Assembly: GCA_019637175.1 (NCBI GenBank)
Contig: JAHBWD010000050.1
Coordinates: 1 to 64,000, forward strand
Direction: 5' to 3'
DNA length: 64,000 bases
From: Labilithrix sp.
Lineage (GTDB): Bacteria; Myxococcota_A; Polyangia; Polyangiales; Polyangiaceae
Below the pieces are notes generated by a model that made no database searches, was not told the origin of the DNA, and saw only the letters and a list, made by a program, of their open reading frames with translations. The position numbers and the translations under genes are program-made. This document shows, piece after piece, positions 28,961-42,667 of the stretch; positions within the stretch are counted from its first letter, which is position 1; each line of letters begins with the position of its first letter.

Positions 28961-30583
28961 TCAGAAGCCGGGGTCACGCACGATCGACGGCTCCTTGTTC
29001 TTCGGCCTCGGCGGCGGCAGCGGCGTCGGCGGCGCTCGCTTCGGCGCCCCGGCGTCGGCCGCGACCGTGACGGGTGCCGGCTCCGCAGGACGGACGGACG
29101 GCGCGGGAGCCTCCTCGGGCGGCGCGGGCACGCTCGCCGACGGCGGCGCGATCGAGGGCGGTGCGATCGACGGCGGCGCGCCTCCACGGCTCGACGCTCC
29201 CTTCGTCGCCGGCTCACCCGAAGGGAGCGACGACTTCACGAACGCGACGAGCAGGATCGCGAGCGCCGCGCCGACGACGCCGAGCACGACGCGAACCGCC
29301 CGACGCCGGCTGATCGCCGCGCGGTCCGCCGCGTCGCGCGGCGCGGCTTCGTCACTCTCTCCGGAGGCCGGCGGCACGGTGACGATCGAGTCGCCTCCGA
29401 GCGGGACCGCCCGCGACTCCGACGCAATCGACGGTGACGAGACCGGCGGCTGCGCCGCGAGGGCAGCCCTGAGCTGTTCGGTCGAGTGAACGCCGGAGTC
29501 CGTCGGCGACGTTCTGCCCGCCGCCTTGCGGAGCGCGATGCCGAGCTCGGTCGCGTCGGCGTATCGCGCGTCCGGATCCTTCGCGAGCGCTTTTTCGACG
29601 ACCTCCCAGATGCCGTCGGGCACGCCGTCGATCCGCGGCGGCTCGCGCTCGATGATCGCGTTGATCACCGAGTGAAACCGTTCGCCGTCGAACGGGTTCT
29701 TGCCCGCGAGCATCATGTAGAAGACGATCGCGGCGGAGAACACGTCGCTCCGCGCGTCGACGCTCTTCGCGCCGCGTGCCTGCTCCGGCGACATGAAGCT
29801 CGGCGTGCCCAGCATCACACCGTCGAAGGTGAGCGGCTTGACGTCGGGCGCGTGCAGCTTCGAGACGCCGAAGTCGAGCACCTTCGGCGTGACATGACCG
29901 TCGGGATCGGTCGCGAGGAAGATGTTGTCGGGCTTGACGTCGCGATGGACGACGCCGGCGCGATGCGCGTGCGCGAGCGCCGAGAGGAAGGGCAACGCGA
30001 GATCGATCGCCTCCTCGAGCGCGAGCCTTCCCCGCTTCATGATGAAGTCGGAGAGCGTCTCACCGTGGAGCAGCTCCATCACGATCGCGAGCGCGGCGAT
30101 CTTCCCGCCGCGCGGCACGCTCTCTCCCTCCGCGTCGAGCTCGAGGAGATCGAAGATCCGAACGATGGCGCGATGACTCAGGCGCGCGGCCGCGTGCGCC
30201 TCGCGGCGGAAGCGCTCGACCGCCTCGTCGTCGCCGGGCGCGCCCGCGCCTTCCGTCGCGGCGGGCACGAGCACCTTGATGCAGACCTCGGCGCCCGTCG
30301 CCTCGTTCTGCGCGACCCAGAGCTGCGCCATCCCGCCGAAGCCGGCGGTGCGCACGAGGCGGTACTTCCTCGCGAGCACGGCGCCCTCGGCGAGGACGAT
30401 CGGCGCTCGCGCGCCCGTCGTCGAGACGACGTCGCCGGAGACGCGGTCACCGTCCACCCGAACGGGCGGAGCGTTGTCGGGTGCCTTGGGCGTCGACGGA
30501 GGCAGACCCTCCCTCCCTTCCGATGCGAACCATGATCGTGAAGGGGATCGCTCGCGGCGTCCAGCGCGCCGGCCGCCACCCAA
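28961..30583 (-). CDS. Receptor-type Ser/Thr protein kinase
   Basis: 540 aa. Kinase domain about 73-345: Gly loop AGFGGMAQLWVA, Lys in EVCIKVLV, catalytic HRDVKPDN and metal-binding DFGVSKL all intact. A Ser/Pro linker, one membrane helix near 430-450 (VVLGVVGAALAILLVAF) and a Pro-rich extracytoplasmic tail follow. The start is uncertain: TTG 30583 opens the frame, but GTG 30457 is closer to the conserved domain. The C-terminus RDPGF resembles those of the other two kinases here. It is followed by hom. Confidence 0.88.
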   Translation of the reverse strand: MGGGRRAGRRERSPSRSWFASEGREGLPPSTPKAPDNAPPVRVDGDRVSGDVVSTTGARAPIVLAEGAVLARKYRLVRTAGFGGMAQLWVAQNEATGAEVCIKVLVPAATEGAGAPGDDEAVERFRREAHAAARLSHRAIVRIFDLLELDAEGESVPRGGKIAALAIVMELLHGETLSDFIMKRGRLALEEAIDLALPFLSALAHAHRAGVVHRDVKPDNIFLATDPDGHVTPKVLDFGVSKLHAPDVKPLTFDGVMLGTPSFMSPEQARGAKSVDARSDVFSAAIVFYMMLAGKNPFDGERFHSVINAIIEREPPRIDGVPDGIWEVVEKALAKDPDARYADATELGIALRKAAGRTSPTDSGVHSTEQLRAALAAQPPVSSPSIASESRAVPLGGDSIVTVPPASGESDEAAPRDAADRAAISRRRAVRVVLGVVGAALAILLVAFVKSSLPSGEPATKGASSRGGAPPSIAPPSIAPPSASVPAPPEEAPAPSVRPAEPAPVTVAADAGAPKRAPPTPLPPPRPKNKEPSIVRDPGF

Positions 30584-30640
30584 ATGGAGAGGCGCACGCA
30601 GCGCTGCTCCGCTTACGTGCGCCTACAGCGTCTTCGTCGA

Positions 30641-33049
<2,409 letters not shown>

Positions 33050-33289
33050 GGTTCGATTACCTCTGCGGGCCCAGCCTTCGTCGGCCGGGCGTTGGGGACG
33101 GGTCTACTTCTTCTATCTTTCCGTGTTATCGCGAACTTCTGGGCGCTACTAGGGCTTTCTGGAGCGACCGGCTTCTTCAGGTCCAGGTCCGGCGACGCTC
33201 ATCCGAAAAGCCTAGTCACCGCTCCGGCGCATTCCTAGTGTCGGCAGCGCGTCGTGCGGTCGTGCGCCTACGCCCCACGCCGCTCTGCG

Positions 33290-34621
33290 TCAGGCGGAGG
33301 CGACGGATCGGTCGGGCTCGAGGGTGTGGATGCACAGGCCGGTGAGGACCTTCGGGTAGAAGAAGGTGCTCTTCTGCGGCATCACCTCGCCGGCCTCGGC
33401 CACGCTCCGGACCTGCGCCACCGGCGTCGCGTTCATGAGGAAGAGCACCTGGCCCTTGCCGCCTCGCAGATCGCGGAGGGCGCCGGCCGCGTCTTGCGGA
33501 TAGTAGATGTTCGTCTTGGCCGCCTGCGCCTCGGGCGTGATGCCGAGCACGGGCTCGAGCAGCCCCATGTGGAGGAGCGCGACGTCCGTTCGCCGCAGCG
33601 GCTCGGGCCGCTTGCCGAGGAAGGGATGGCCCGCCAGATCGGCCCCCGCGCGGAGGCTGAAGAGCGTCGCGCGCCCGTCGCCCGCGCACGCGACCAGGCT
33701 CGGCGCCGTCTTGCCTGCCGCCGCGAGCTCCGCGACGAGCACCTCCGCGGACGCGCCCGGCGGCAAGGGCTTCACCTCGAAGAGCGCCTCGGCGCCCTTT
33801 TGGAGATCGCCGAAGTCGAACCGCGCGAGCGAGTGAACGTGGCGATGCGTCGGGAAGACCACGAGGTTCGGATCGTCGCCGTTGGCGAAGAACACCATGA
33901 AGTAGTGGTGCTCCGGGCGCGCGATGCCCGCGCTCGTGACCTCCTGCATGTAGCGGAGGGCCGTCTCGTAGCGGTGGTGGCCGTCGGCGATGAGCAGCGA
34001 CGACTTGGCGACGCCCGTGGCGATCGCGCGGACCGCGTCGGCGTCGGTCACCTTCGAGAGCTTGTGTTGGATGCCGTCGTGGGTCTCGAACGACGCGAGC
34101 TCGCTCGCGCGATCGAGCGCTGCGTCGAGGGCGCGCGCCGGATCGCGATAGAGCATGAAGCCGGGCGACAGGTTGGTGCGCGTCGCGCGAAAGAGCTTGA
34201 GCCGATCCTCCTTGGGGCCCGAGAGCGTCCGCTCGTGCGGGAGCACGATCCCGGCGTCGAGCGCCACGAGCTTCACGAGGCCGAGAAAACCGCGGCGCGT
34301 GATCGTCGCGCCCCCGCCGGGCGGCGCGAACGTCTGATCGTAGCGATAGAACGCGGGCTGATCGTCGCGAACGAGGGCGCCGGCGCTCCGCCACGCGCTC
34401 GCGAGATCGGCCGCGCGCGCGTACTTCGTGTCACCCTCGCCCTCGGGGAGGATCAGCTTCACGACGTTGTTCTCGTGACGCGCGGCGAGCTCGGCGCGCT
34501 GCGCGGCGTCGATGACGTCGTAGGGAGGCGCGACGACGCTCGCGAGGCCGGCCGGCCCGCCGAGGCGCGCGAGGTCGTAGCGGAGGGGCTTGAGCGGAGC
34601 GATCTCGGGTGTCGGGGACAT
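33290..34621 (-). CDS. DUF1015 family protein
   Basis: 443-aa protein of the DUF1015 family, recognised by the N-terminal PLKPLRYDLARLGG ... VVAPPYDVID, the central LLIADGHHRYETALRYM and the C-terminal VMPQKSTFFYPKVLTGL. Cytoplasmic and probably an enzyme judging by conserved His/Asp in DGHHRYE, but the activity is unknown. ATG 34621 is preferred over 34660 because the first 13 residues upstream are low-complexity Arg. The 240 nt to lon hold no gene. Confidence 0.9.
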   Translation of the reverse strand: MSPTPEIAPLKPLRYDLARLGGPAGLASVVAPPYDVIDAAQRAELAARHENNVVKLILPEGEGDTKYARAADLASAWRSAGALVRDDQPAFYRYDQTFAPPGGGATITRRGFLGLVKLVALDAGIVLPHERTLSGPKEDRLKLFRATRTNLSPGFMLYRDPARALDAALDRASELASFETHDGIQHKLSKVTDADAVRAIATGVAKSSLLIADGHHRYETALRYMQEVTSAGIARPEHHYFMVFFANGDDPNLVVFPTHRHVHSLARFDFGDLQKGAEALFEVKPLPPGASAEVLVAELAAAGKTAPSLVACAGDGRATLFSLRAGADLAGHPFLGKRPEPLRRTDVALLHMGLLEPVLGITPEAQAAKTNIYYPQDAAGALRDLRGGKGQVLFLMNATPVAQVRSVAEAGEVMPQKSTFFYPKVLTGLCIHTLEPDRSVASA

Positions 34622-34718
34622 GAGGCGGCGCAGTCTGCCACCCCGCGCGCGCGCCGACAAACGCCTTGGCGACGCACGACGATCGCGCCGCCGGGAGCGC
34701 TCGGGCTATGCTCCGACG

Positions 34719-35861
34719 ATGCCCCACGTGAACGTGAAGCGAGGGATCCTCGCGATCGCGATCGTCGCCGGAGCGATCGCCTGCGGCGTCGCGTGCAGCT
34801 CCTTCGGCGACGAGGGCGGGCCGCCGACGGTCGAGCCTGACGCGTCGTCGAGCAACCCCGACGCGCCCGCCGGCGAAGACGCCTCGACGCCGGCGGACGC
34901 CGCGCCCGACACCTCCCCGCCGACGATCCGGATCGAGTGCCTGCCGCCCACGGGCCGCGCCGCGCTCGGCGACGAGGAGCGCGTCGGTCAGCCGCCGCTC
35001 CAAGACGGCGGGCCGGCCTATCTGTGGGGGATCGCCCCGCTCGGTGACGAGCTCTACGTCTCCGTGGGCGACGACTTCGGCGGCGGCAACGGCGCCGTGT
35101 ACCGCGTCCGCCTCGACACGACGCCGCCGACGTGGACGCTCTTCGCGTCGACCACCCTGCCGGGCACGCTGCACGTCCAGGACGGGTATCTGTTCGTGAA
35201 GCACAAGACGCTCACGCGATTTCCCCTGGGCTGCGCGACGCCGTGCGCGCTCGGCGAGAAGGTGGTCGCGACGAACACCGACATCGACGCCTTCTTCGTC
35301 CGCTCGAAAGACTCGGCGTACGCCCTGCCCTACTTCGGCGACGCGCTTCGGGCGACGCGCCTCGCGAACGACACGTGGGACAACGAGCCGGTCGGCCCGA
35401 TCACGCTCGGCTCGAGCTACCGCACGCTCGCGGCGACCAACGACGCGCTGTTCGTCGCGCAGAACGCGACCGACCACATCCAGGTCTTCCCGTTCGACGC
35501 GGCGGCGCCGCCGAGCGAGATCCCGAGCGAAGGCGGGGCCGCCGTCGTCGCCGACTGCAAGACGCTCTTCGTGCTCGGCTCGCCGATCCTCGCGATCGAT
35601 CCGGCGACCGGCGCGAGCCTCCCGATCGGCGTCGGCTCGTCGCTCTCCGCGCGCGCCGTCGACGAAGACTTCCTCTACGTCGGCTACGAGGTCGGCGGGA
35701 TCACGCGTCACCGCAAGAACGGCACGACCCCCGACGGCGGCGAGCAGATCGCGCCGTCGAAGAGCGTGTGGGGCATGGCCGTCACGCGAGACCACGTCTA
35801 CTACGGCGATCACGGCTCGGCGGGCGGATCGGGGACGCTCTTCCGGCGCAAGAAGCTCTGA
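34719..35861 (+). CDS. Lipoprotein with propeller-like repeats
   Basis: 380 aa. Signal peptide with lipobox GVAC (Cys26), then a D/A/P/S-rich linker, then a beta-rich region of repeated short strands (ELYVSVGDDFGG, ALFVAQNATD, FLYVGYEVGG, HVYYGDHGSAGGSG) suggestive of a propeller. No family named. A -10-like TATGCT lies 6 nt before the ATG and no Shine-Dalgarno is visible. An upstream in-frame ATG at 34590 overlaps the divergent gene and is rejected. Confidence 0.82.
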   Translation: MPHVNVKRGILAIAIVAGAIACGVACSSFGDEGGPPTVEPDASSSNPDAPAGEDASTPADAAPDTSPPTIRIECLPPTGRAALGDEERVGQPPLQDGGPAYLWGIAPLGDELYVSVGDDFGGGNGAVYRVRLDTTPPTWTLFASTTLPGTLHVQDGYLFVKHKTLTRFPLGCATPCALGEKVVATNTDIDAFFVRSKDSAYALPYFGDALRATRLANDTWDNEPVGPITLGSSYRTLAATNDALFVAQNATDHIQVFPFDAAAPPSEIPSEGGAAVVADCKTLFVLGSPILAIDPATGASLPIGVGSSLSARAVDEDFLYVGYEVGGITRHRKNGTTPDGGEQIAPSKSVWGMAVTRDHVYYGDHGSAGGSGTLFRRKKL

Positions 35862-35878
35862 CCGTCACCGCAGCGCGG

Positions 35879-36355
35879 TCAACGCACGCAGCGCGCGTTG
35901 CCCTTCTCGGTGGCGAGCTTCGGCACCATCGCGCCGGTCGAGAAGTCGAGCGTCCAGAGCTTGCCGTCGGGCGCGGGCGTGCTCGTCCAGTACGGCAGAT
36001 CGACCGGCGTTCCTTGCGCGCCGTCGAACGCGTCCTGATCGATCATCTTGAAGACGATCTTGCCGAACTCGAACTTCTCGTGCGGATCCTCGTCGAGGAT
36101 GGTCAAGAGCTCCTTGATCGTCGGGAGGCGCCCGGTGTTGCCGAAGAGGAAGCTGCAGCTCGTGTCGGCGACGGCCCAGGTGGCGTCGGTGATGAGCGCG
36201 CGGCGATCCCATTCGAGCAACGTGAAGTTGTCCTTGATGGTCGGGTCGTCCTTGTCGAAGAACTTGTACTGCGGCGGGTCGCGCGGGGCGGCGGCGGCTG
36301 CCGGCATCGCGATCGCGAGCGCACCGAGGACGAGCCGCGGGAGGAGCCTCTTCAT
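35879..36355 (-). CDS. Secreted Lcl/DUF1566 domain protein
   Basis: 158 aa: signal peptide (1-23) and one Lcl C-terminal-type domain, seen as SCSFLFGNTGRLPTIKEL, YWTSTPAPDGKLWTLDF and the closing ARCVR. This domain occurs in secreted adhesins and lipoproteins such as the Legionella collagen-like protein. Coupled to the preceding gene by an ATGA overlap. Last gene of a four-gene overlapping operon. Confidence 0.82.
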   Translation of the reverse strand: MKRLLPRLVLGALAIAMPAAAAAPRDPPQYKFFDKDDPTIKDNFTLLEWDRRALITDATWAVADTSCSFLFGNTGRLPTIKELLTILDEDPHEKFEFGKIVFKMIDQDAFDGAQGTPVDLPYWTSTPAPDGKLWTLDFSTGAMVPKLATEKGNARCVR

Positions 36356-37023
36356 TTCGCCCTCACGCAGAGGACGGACGCCAGGAAGATCCTGGGCACC
36401 GCTTCGACCGCGCCCGTCTCGAGCTTCACCGCCCAGTACTTCTGCGCGCTCGCGGGACCGTTGGGCTCGAACGGGCGGACCTCCGAGGTCGTCCAGAGGC
36501 TCTCGTTCGCGACGACGTTGAATTTCGAATCGTCGAGGTACGGCGGAGACGTCTTCGCGTAGTCGAGGAGCGTGACGAGCTCGATGCGCTTGGGGGCGCG
36601 CCACGCCCCGCTCCGAACCTTGCGGCACTCGGCGTCGGCGTCTTGCGCGTCCGTCACGCCGCGGATGACACGCTGGCGCCAGACGAGCCCGGTGACCTGA
36701 TCGGTCACGATGTCGGTGTCGTCGGCGGCGTTGCCGGAGGCGACCTGGTTCAGCGGCCGCGGCGGCGAGCCGCCCTCGCCGTAGTTCGGCATCTCCCACT
36801 TCGCCCACGAGACCGGATCGGCACCCTTCACGTCGGGCCCCGCGTCGCCCGCGTCGGCGTCGCCCTCGACGACGTCGGGCAAGCCGCCGTCGGTGCAGCG
36901 CGCGCCCGCGCACTCGCCCTTCGTGTAGTCGCCGAGGCCGATGATGCCGTTGCACGCCAGCATCAGCGGAAGCGGCAGCGCGAGCGCCGCGAAGACGAAG
37001 CGCCGCGATCTAGAACGAGCCAT
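36352..37023 (-). CDS. Lcl/DUF1566 domain lipoprotein
   Basis: 223 aa: lipobox MLAC (Cys24), acidic D/G/A linker (about 40-65), then an Lcl-type domain (VTDQVTGLVWRQ, SGAWRAPKRIELVTLL, SLWTTSEV, ASVLCVRAK). Its 5' end overlaps the TPR/PEGA gene by 14 nt and its stop overlaps the next Lcl gene by 4 nt. The two Lcl proteins probably act together at the cell surface. Confidence 0.85.
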   Translation of the reverse strand: MARSRSRRFVFAALALPLPLMLACNGIIGLGDYTKGECAGARCTDGGLPDVVEGDADAGDAGPDVKGADPVSWAKWEMPNYGEGGSPPRPLNQVASGNAADDTDIVTDQVTGLVWRQRVIRGVTDAQDADAECRKVRSGAWRAPKRIELVTLLDYAKTSPPYLDDSKFNVVANESLWTTSEVRPFEPNGPASAQKYWAVKLETGAVEAVPRIFLASVLCVRAK

Positions 37024-38000
37024 GAAACCCCACCCCCGTCGGGCCGAAGTCGGGCGTGATGCTCGGCTTGCTCTGCGTGATCCGCTTGGGCGCGAGCGCC
37101 GCGCTCGAGCTCTTGGGGCTCGTGAGCACGGCGGTCACGCCGACGACGAGGCCGATGGCGCCGATGACGAACGCGGCCGTGCTCACCGTTCCCCACGTTC
37201 TCGCGCGATCGAGCGCGTCGTGATCCTGCGGGCCGCAGATCTTGTCGGTGCAGGTCTTCGCGAGATCCGACTCGCTCGACATCGCGACGATGCCCGAGAC
37301 GGCGCCGACGCCGACGCCGATGCCGCCCACGACGAAGCCGGCGATGGCGAGGCCGTTCGATTTGTCGCGCGGCGCGGGCCTTTCGTATCCGCCGCCGGGC
37401 GGCGCGATCGGCTCTTCGGCCGGCGCCTGCACCGTGAGCTGGAGCTCCTTGTTCTCGCCTTCCTTCACGTCGACGACCGCGCGCGTCTCCGCGCCCGCGC
37501 CCACGCGCGCGGTGATCTGATGCTGCCCGGGGTTGAGCGCGCGCGGCTCGCGCAGCGCGGCGACCGGAACGGGCGCGCCGTCGACCGTGACCGTCGGCTC
37601 GCGGCCCTGAGGCACGCCCGCGATGTGGAGCCTCACGCTCGCGATGCGTGGCTTGACGTCCTCGGCGATGCGCGCGGCGTCGTTGCGCGCGTCCTGCGAG
37701 CGCGACGTCTCGCCCGCCAGGGGCGGAATGCGCGCGACGCCGAGGCAGATCTCGCGCGCCTCGACCGGCTGCCCGAGCGCCGCGTGCGCCTTGCAAAGCT
37801 CGATGCCGGTGATCGGCGTGTTGCCGAGCGCGTGCGCCGCGCGAAACTTCTCGATCGCGCCGCGCATGTCGCCGGCGTCGCGGAGCTGCATGCCCTGGTT
37901 GTAGAGCTGCCGCGCAGACTCGATGTCGGCCGCCGAACGCTGCGCGCGCGCCGAGCCCGCGAGCGCGGTCACCGAGATCACGAGCGCGATCGCGAGGCGC

Positions 38001-38014
<14 letters not shown>
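37010..38014 (-). CDS. TPR/PEGA membrane protein, kinase-paired paralogue A
   Basis: 334 aa: signal peptide (1-24), TPR-like helices (ARQLYNQGMQLRDAGDMRGAIEKF cut at 30-70), a PEGA-like beta domain (PTVTVDGAPVPV ... LNPGQHQITARVG) and two C-terminal membrane segments (IAGFVVGGIGVGVGAVSGIVAM, AFVIGAIGLVVGVTAVL). Ends in GFHGSF. The 5' end overlaps the kinase gene by 14 nt. It is a clear paralogue of 49620-50633 (same domains, same kinase-overlap arrangement), so it probably senses or anchors on behalf of its kinase. Confidence 0.87.
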
Positions 38015-39383
<1,369 letters not shown>

Positions 39384-39574
39384 GAACAAAGGATGCGTGA
39401 GCGGCTCCGCTTCCGCAACATCTTTGGCCAGGGAAATCGCGCGCGAAAACGCGGGCGAGCACCATGACGCCGACGTCATGGCGGTGGCACAACCCGCGGT
39501 GCGATCCCGCGTGAAATCGCAGGCAACGCGCGGGCGCAGGTGTTGGCGCGGCGAATGCTACGCTCCTCCCCACG

Positions 39575-40729
39575 ATGAGGTCGACGCTCCGGCTCTGCGC
39601 TGCACTGGTCGTCCTGAGCGCCTTCGCTTATGCATGTGGCGTCGCGAACGAGTCCGCGTTGAGCGACTTCGGCGGGGAGGGCACCGGCGCCCGCGGCGAC
39701 GCTGCGCCCAACGAAGGTCCGTCGGCGGGCGCCAGCCCGACCGACCTCGCGCCCGTCGACAACGCCGTCATCCTCGTGCACGCCGCCAAGGCGCTCCCTT
39801 TTCGCCTCTGCTTCGAGAACGAGCTCGATCGCCGGCCGCTGCCCGACGCCGACTTGATGCCCGAATCGAACGTCGTGGGCGTCGAGGTCGGCAGCGCCGT
39901 GCGCCTGGGCCCACTGCGGGGCGCGCCGGGCATGATCTTCGTCATCGACGAGTTCGCGCTCCGCTTTCCCACGAGCGAGCAGCCGAGCTGCCAGAAGGCA
40001 CTCAGCCGACCCGAGCCCATCCCCTACGCGATCCGCCTCCCTCCTGGACCGCAAAACACCGCCGCCGACAAGGACCTCTCGAAGGGCGTCCACCTCCTCG
40101 TCCTCACCGGCTGCACGGGCAACACCGCCCTCAACACGTACTCGCAAGCGGAGTGCGGCAGCGACTGGACTCCGGCCGCGGGGAACCTCGCCATCAAAGA
40201 GATCGAGCTCACCGGCGCGAACCGCGCCTCGCCGAGCACGCTCCCCGCGCAGATCGTCAACCTCTCGCAGCCGCTCGAGAGCGCCCGCGCGGGTCGCACC
40301 CTCAGCATCACGTTCGGCGATCTCCTCGCGCAAGGCGCGAAGCACGAAGACGTCGCTTCCGGCCCTCCGCTCTACGGCGAGGCGTCGCCGAAGGAGCCGG
40401 CGACGCTCACGTACACGCCCGAGGATCTGCCGAGCTACGACTCGCTCGGCTTCCGGGTGCAGCTCCAGCCGCCGGGCGGAGGCGCCGCCGAGACCGTGCT
40501 CGAGCAGTCGCTCGCGCGCGTGCAGAACCTCTCGGCGCCGCGCGATCTGCCGACGTCTTACTTCGCGGCGGCGTCGAACTACGCGCTCCTCTTGCTCGGC
40601 GATCCGGCGCCGACGTTCAGAGACGGAGGAGCCGACGACGACCCGCGCCGCAAGCTCCATCTCCTCGCCGTCCCGGTGATCAATCCCAAAGGCAGCGGCG
40701 CAGGCGACGCCGGAGCCGACGCGCCCTGA
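39575..40729 (+). CDS. Lipoprotein, tandem paralogue 1
   Basis: 384 aa with lipobox AYAC (Cys21). Shares with the next gene a common order of motifs: ILVHAAKALPFRLCFE, LMPESNVVGVEVGSAVRL, GVHLLVLTGC, AGNLAIKEIEL, QIVNLSQ, a closing ALLLLGDP and LHLLAVPV. Predicted beta-rich surface or periplasmic protein. No family recognised. A -10-like TACGCT ends 10 nt before the ATG. Confidence 0.82.
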   Translation: MRSTLRLCAALVVLSAFAYACGVANESALSDFGGEGTGARGDAAPNEGPSAGASPTDLAPVDNAVILVHAAKALPFRLCFENELDRRPLPDADLMPESNVVGVEVGSAVRLGPLRGAPGMIFVIDEFALRFPTSEQPSCQKALSRPEPIPYAIRLPPGPQNTAADKDLSKGVHLLVLTGCTGNTALNTYSQAECGSDWTPAAGNLAIKEIELTGANRASPSTLPAQIVNLSQPLESARAGRTLSITFGDLLAQGAKHEDVASGPPLYGEASPKEPATLTYTPEDLPSYDSLGFRVQLQPPGGGAAETVLEQSLARVQNLSAPRDLPTSYFAAASNYALLLLGDPAPTFRDGGADDDPRRKLHLLAVPVINPKGSGAGDAGADAP

Positions 40730-40733
40730 CGCG

Positions 40734-41837
40734 ATGCGAACGTTCGTCCTCGTCGGCTCCTGTCTGCTCGCCTCCGTCGCGTGCAGCGCGTCGCTCAGCA
40801 GCGCGGATCGGTTCGGCGCCGGCGAGGCGACCGGACCCGACGCCGGGTTCGCCCCGCCGAGCGAGCAGGATCCCGAAGGCGGCGTCGGTCGCATCGAGGC
40901 GAACGGGATCGTCCTCGTGCACGCGGCGAGCTTCCCCGCGTTCCGCGTCTGCTTCGTCGGCCTCGCCGCGGAGCGCGCGATCCCCAACGACGACGTGATG
41001 CCGGAGTCGAACGTCGCCGGCGTGGAGATCGGCACCGCGGTGCGGCTCGCGCCGCGCAAGGAGCCGCTGGGCGAAGCCTTCGTGTTCGAGGAGCGCGCGC
41101 TGCGCTCCACGCCGCTTCGCGACGCGTCGTGCAGCGATCTGCTGAGCGGCACCTTCCGGAGCAACGCCATCGCCGTCGGCGAGGTGACCGCCGACGTCTC
41201 GCGCGGCGTTCACCTCCTCGTCCTCGCGGGCTGTCGCGGCGCGCTCGCCGATCCGTACGCGAGCGTCGAGCGCTGCGGGCCGACATGGAATCCCACGAGC
41301 GGCAACCTCGCGCTCACCACCCTGCCGCTGCCCGCGTACGCCGCGCCGGGCGAAGGCCGGCTCGGCGTGCAGATTGTCCAGCTCTCGCAGGGGATCGCGC
41401 ACCGCGCCGGCGATCGCGCGCTCGGCGTCGCGTTCGGGCCGCTCGACGACGCGGGCGCGCCGTTCGTCGAAGGCCCGCTACCCTTCGGCGCGCCGCTTCC
41501 GAGCGTCCCGGCCACGCTCGAGATCCCAAACGAGCTCACGGACTTCGACACGACGGGCGTCGAGGTCTCCGTCGCCCGCAGCGGCGACGGTGGCGTCGCC
41601 GACAGCGGCGATCCCGACCGCGAGATCCTCTTCCGGCAATCGCTCGCCGACATCCAGCGTCGCTCCGCGCCGCGCGCGCTGCCGCCGGACTGGTATCGCG
41701 CGCCCTCGAGCTACGTCGTGCTCGCGCTCGGCGAGCACGATCCCCGCGATCCGGACGGCGGCGGCCCCGACGACGACGAGCGGCGCGCGCTTCATCTCGT
41801 CGCGTTGCCGCTCGCCGAGCCCGACGCGGGACGCTGA
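40734..41837 (+). CDS. Lipoprotein, tandem paralogue 2
   Basis: 367 aa, 4 nt after its paralogue. Lipobox SVAC (Cys17). Same motif series: IVLVHAASFPAFRVCF, VMPESNVAGVEIGTAVRL, GVHLLVLAGC, SGNLALTTL, QIVQLSQG, VVLALGEHDP, LHLVALPL. The pair arose by tandem duplication followed by clear divergence. Function unknown; both end with an acidic D-rich stretch before the last strand. Confidence 0.82.
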   Translation: MRTFVLVGSCLLASVACSASLSSADRFGAGEATGPDAGFAPPSEQDPEGGVGRIEANGIVLVHAASFPAFRVCFVGLAAERAIPNDDVMPESNVAGVEIGTAVRLAPRKEPLGEAFVFEERALRSTPLRDASCSDLLSGTFRSNAIAVGEVTADVSRGVHLLVLAGCRGALADPYASVERCGPTWNPTSGNLALTTLPLPAYAAPGEGRLGVQIVQLSQGIAHRAGDRALGVAFGPLDDAGAPFVEGPLPFGAPLPSVPATLEIPNELTDFDTTGVEVSVARSGDGGVADSGDPDREILFRQSLADIQRRSAPRALPPDWYRAPSSYVVLALGEHDPRDPDGGGPDDDERRALHLVALPLAEPDAGR

Positions 41838-41854
41838 GCGGTTTGCCAACCTGG

Positions 41855-42667
41855 CTACGCGGGCGCGCGTCGCATCGCGGCGCGCGCCTCGCCCGCGTGG
41901 GCGCGTGGGCGAAGCGACGTCGCGCGCAGCTCCGCGAAGAGCGCCACGTGCGTGTGATCGCCGACGAGGCGCGCGAGGGGCACCGTGAGGAGGAGCCCGA
42001 CCCCGAAGCAGGCAACGCCCCAGGCGACGGCCGCGAGCTCCAACGTCGACGTGACGAGCGTCACCCACGCGACGCGCGCGCGCCGGCCCTCGGCGAGATT
42101 CCACGCGCGGCCGAGCGCCGCGAACGGTCCGAGCCCCTCGATCGCGACGGCGTGCTCGGCGTAGCGAACGCCGAGCCACGCGTACAGGTAGAGCGAGAAG
42201 CTCATGAGGGCCGCGAGCGCGAGCGCGGGACCGACGAGCGCGTCGTACCCGCGGTTGGCCGCGAACAGCATCGCGGCGAGGCCGGGCAGCGCGCCCACGA
42301 CGAGGCTGGTGGCGACGATGACGTCGCCGAGGAGGTGGCACGCGAAGGCCGCGCCGAGGCGATCGAGGCCCTCGAACGCCTTCACCGTAGGCTCGGCGCC
42401 GCGGCGCAGCTCGTCGAGCGCACGCAGATACCCGGGGCGGAGCCACGCTCGGAGGACCGCGCGGAGCAGCGCGACGGTCATCACGATGGGCAGCGTATGA
42501 CGCACGCTCGAAGGCCGGAGTTGGTTGCCGATGCAGAGGAGCGCGTCGAGCGCGAACAGGATCATCGCGACCGCGACCAAGAGGTGCGGCACCTCGAGGA
42601 GGAACATGAGCGATCGCGCGACGAGCTTCGTGCTCGGGAGCGTCGCAGGCGTCGTCGGCGTCTTCAT
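41855..42667 (-). CDS. Polytopic membrane protein coupled to the prepilin-toxin gene
   Basis: 270 aa with about five hydrophobic segments (PHLLVAVAMILFALDALL, LGDVIVATSLVVGALPGL, LALAALMSFSLYLYAWLG, VTSTLELAAVAWGVACFGV). The middle motif GPFAALGRAWNLAEGRR recalls DUF4013/GpdPase-membrane proteins. ATG 42667 overlaps the upstream stop as ATGA and has a strong GGGAGGT 4 nt upstream. Position and coupling suggest an immunity or transport partner of the gene before it, but a housekeeping membrane protein cannot be excluded. Confidence 0.8.
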   Translation of the reverse strand: MKTPTTPATLPSTKLVARSLMFLLEVPHLLVAVAMILFALDALLCIGNQLRPSSVRHTLPIVMTVALLRAVLRAWLRPGYLRALDELRRGAEPTVKAFEGLDRLGAAFACHLLGDVIVATSLVVGALPGLAAMLFAANRGYDALVGPALALAALMSFSLYLYAWLGVRYAEHAVAIEGLGPFAALGRAWNLAEGRRARVAWVTLVTSTLELAAVAWGVACFGVGLLLTVPLARLVGDHTHVALFAELRATSLRPRAHAGEARAAMRRAPA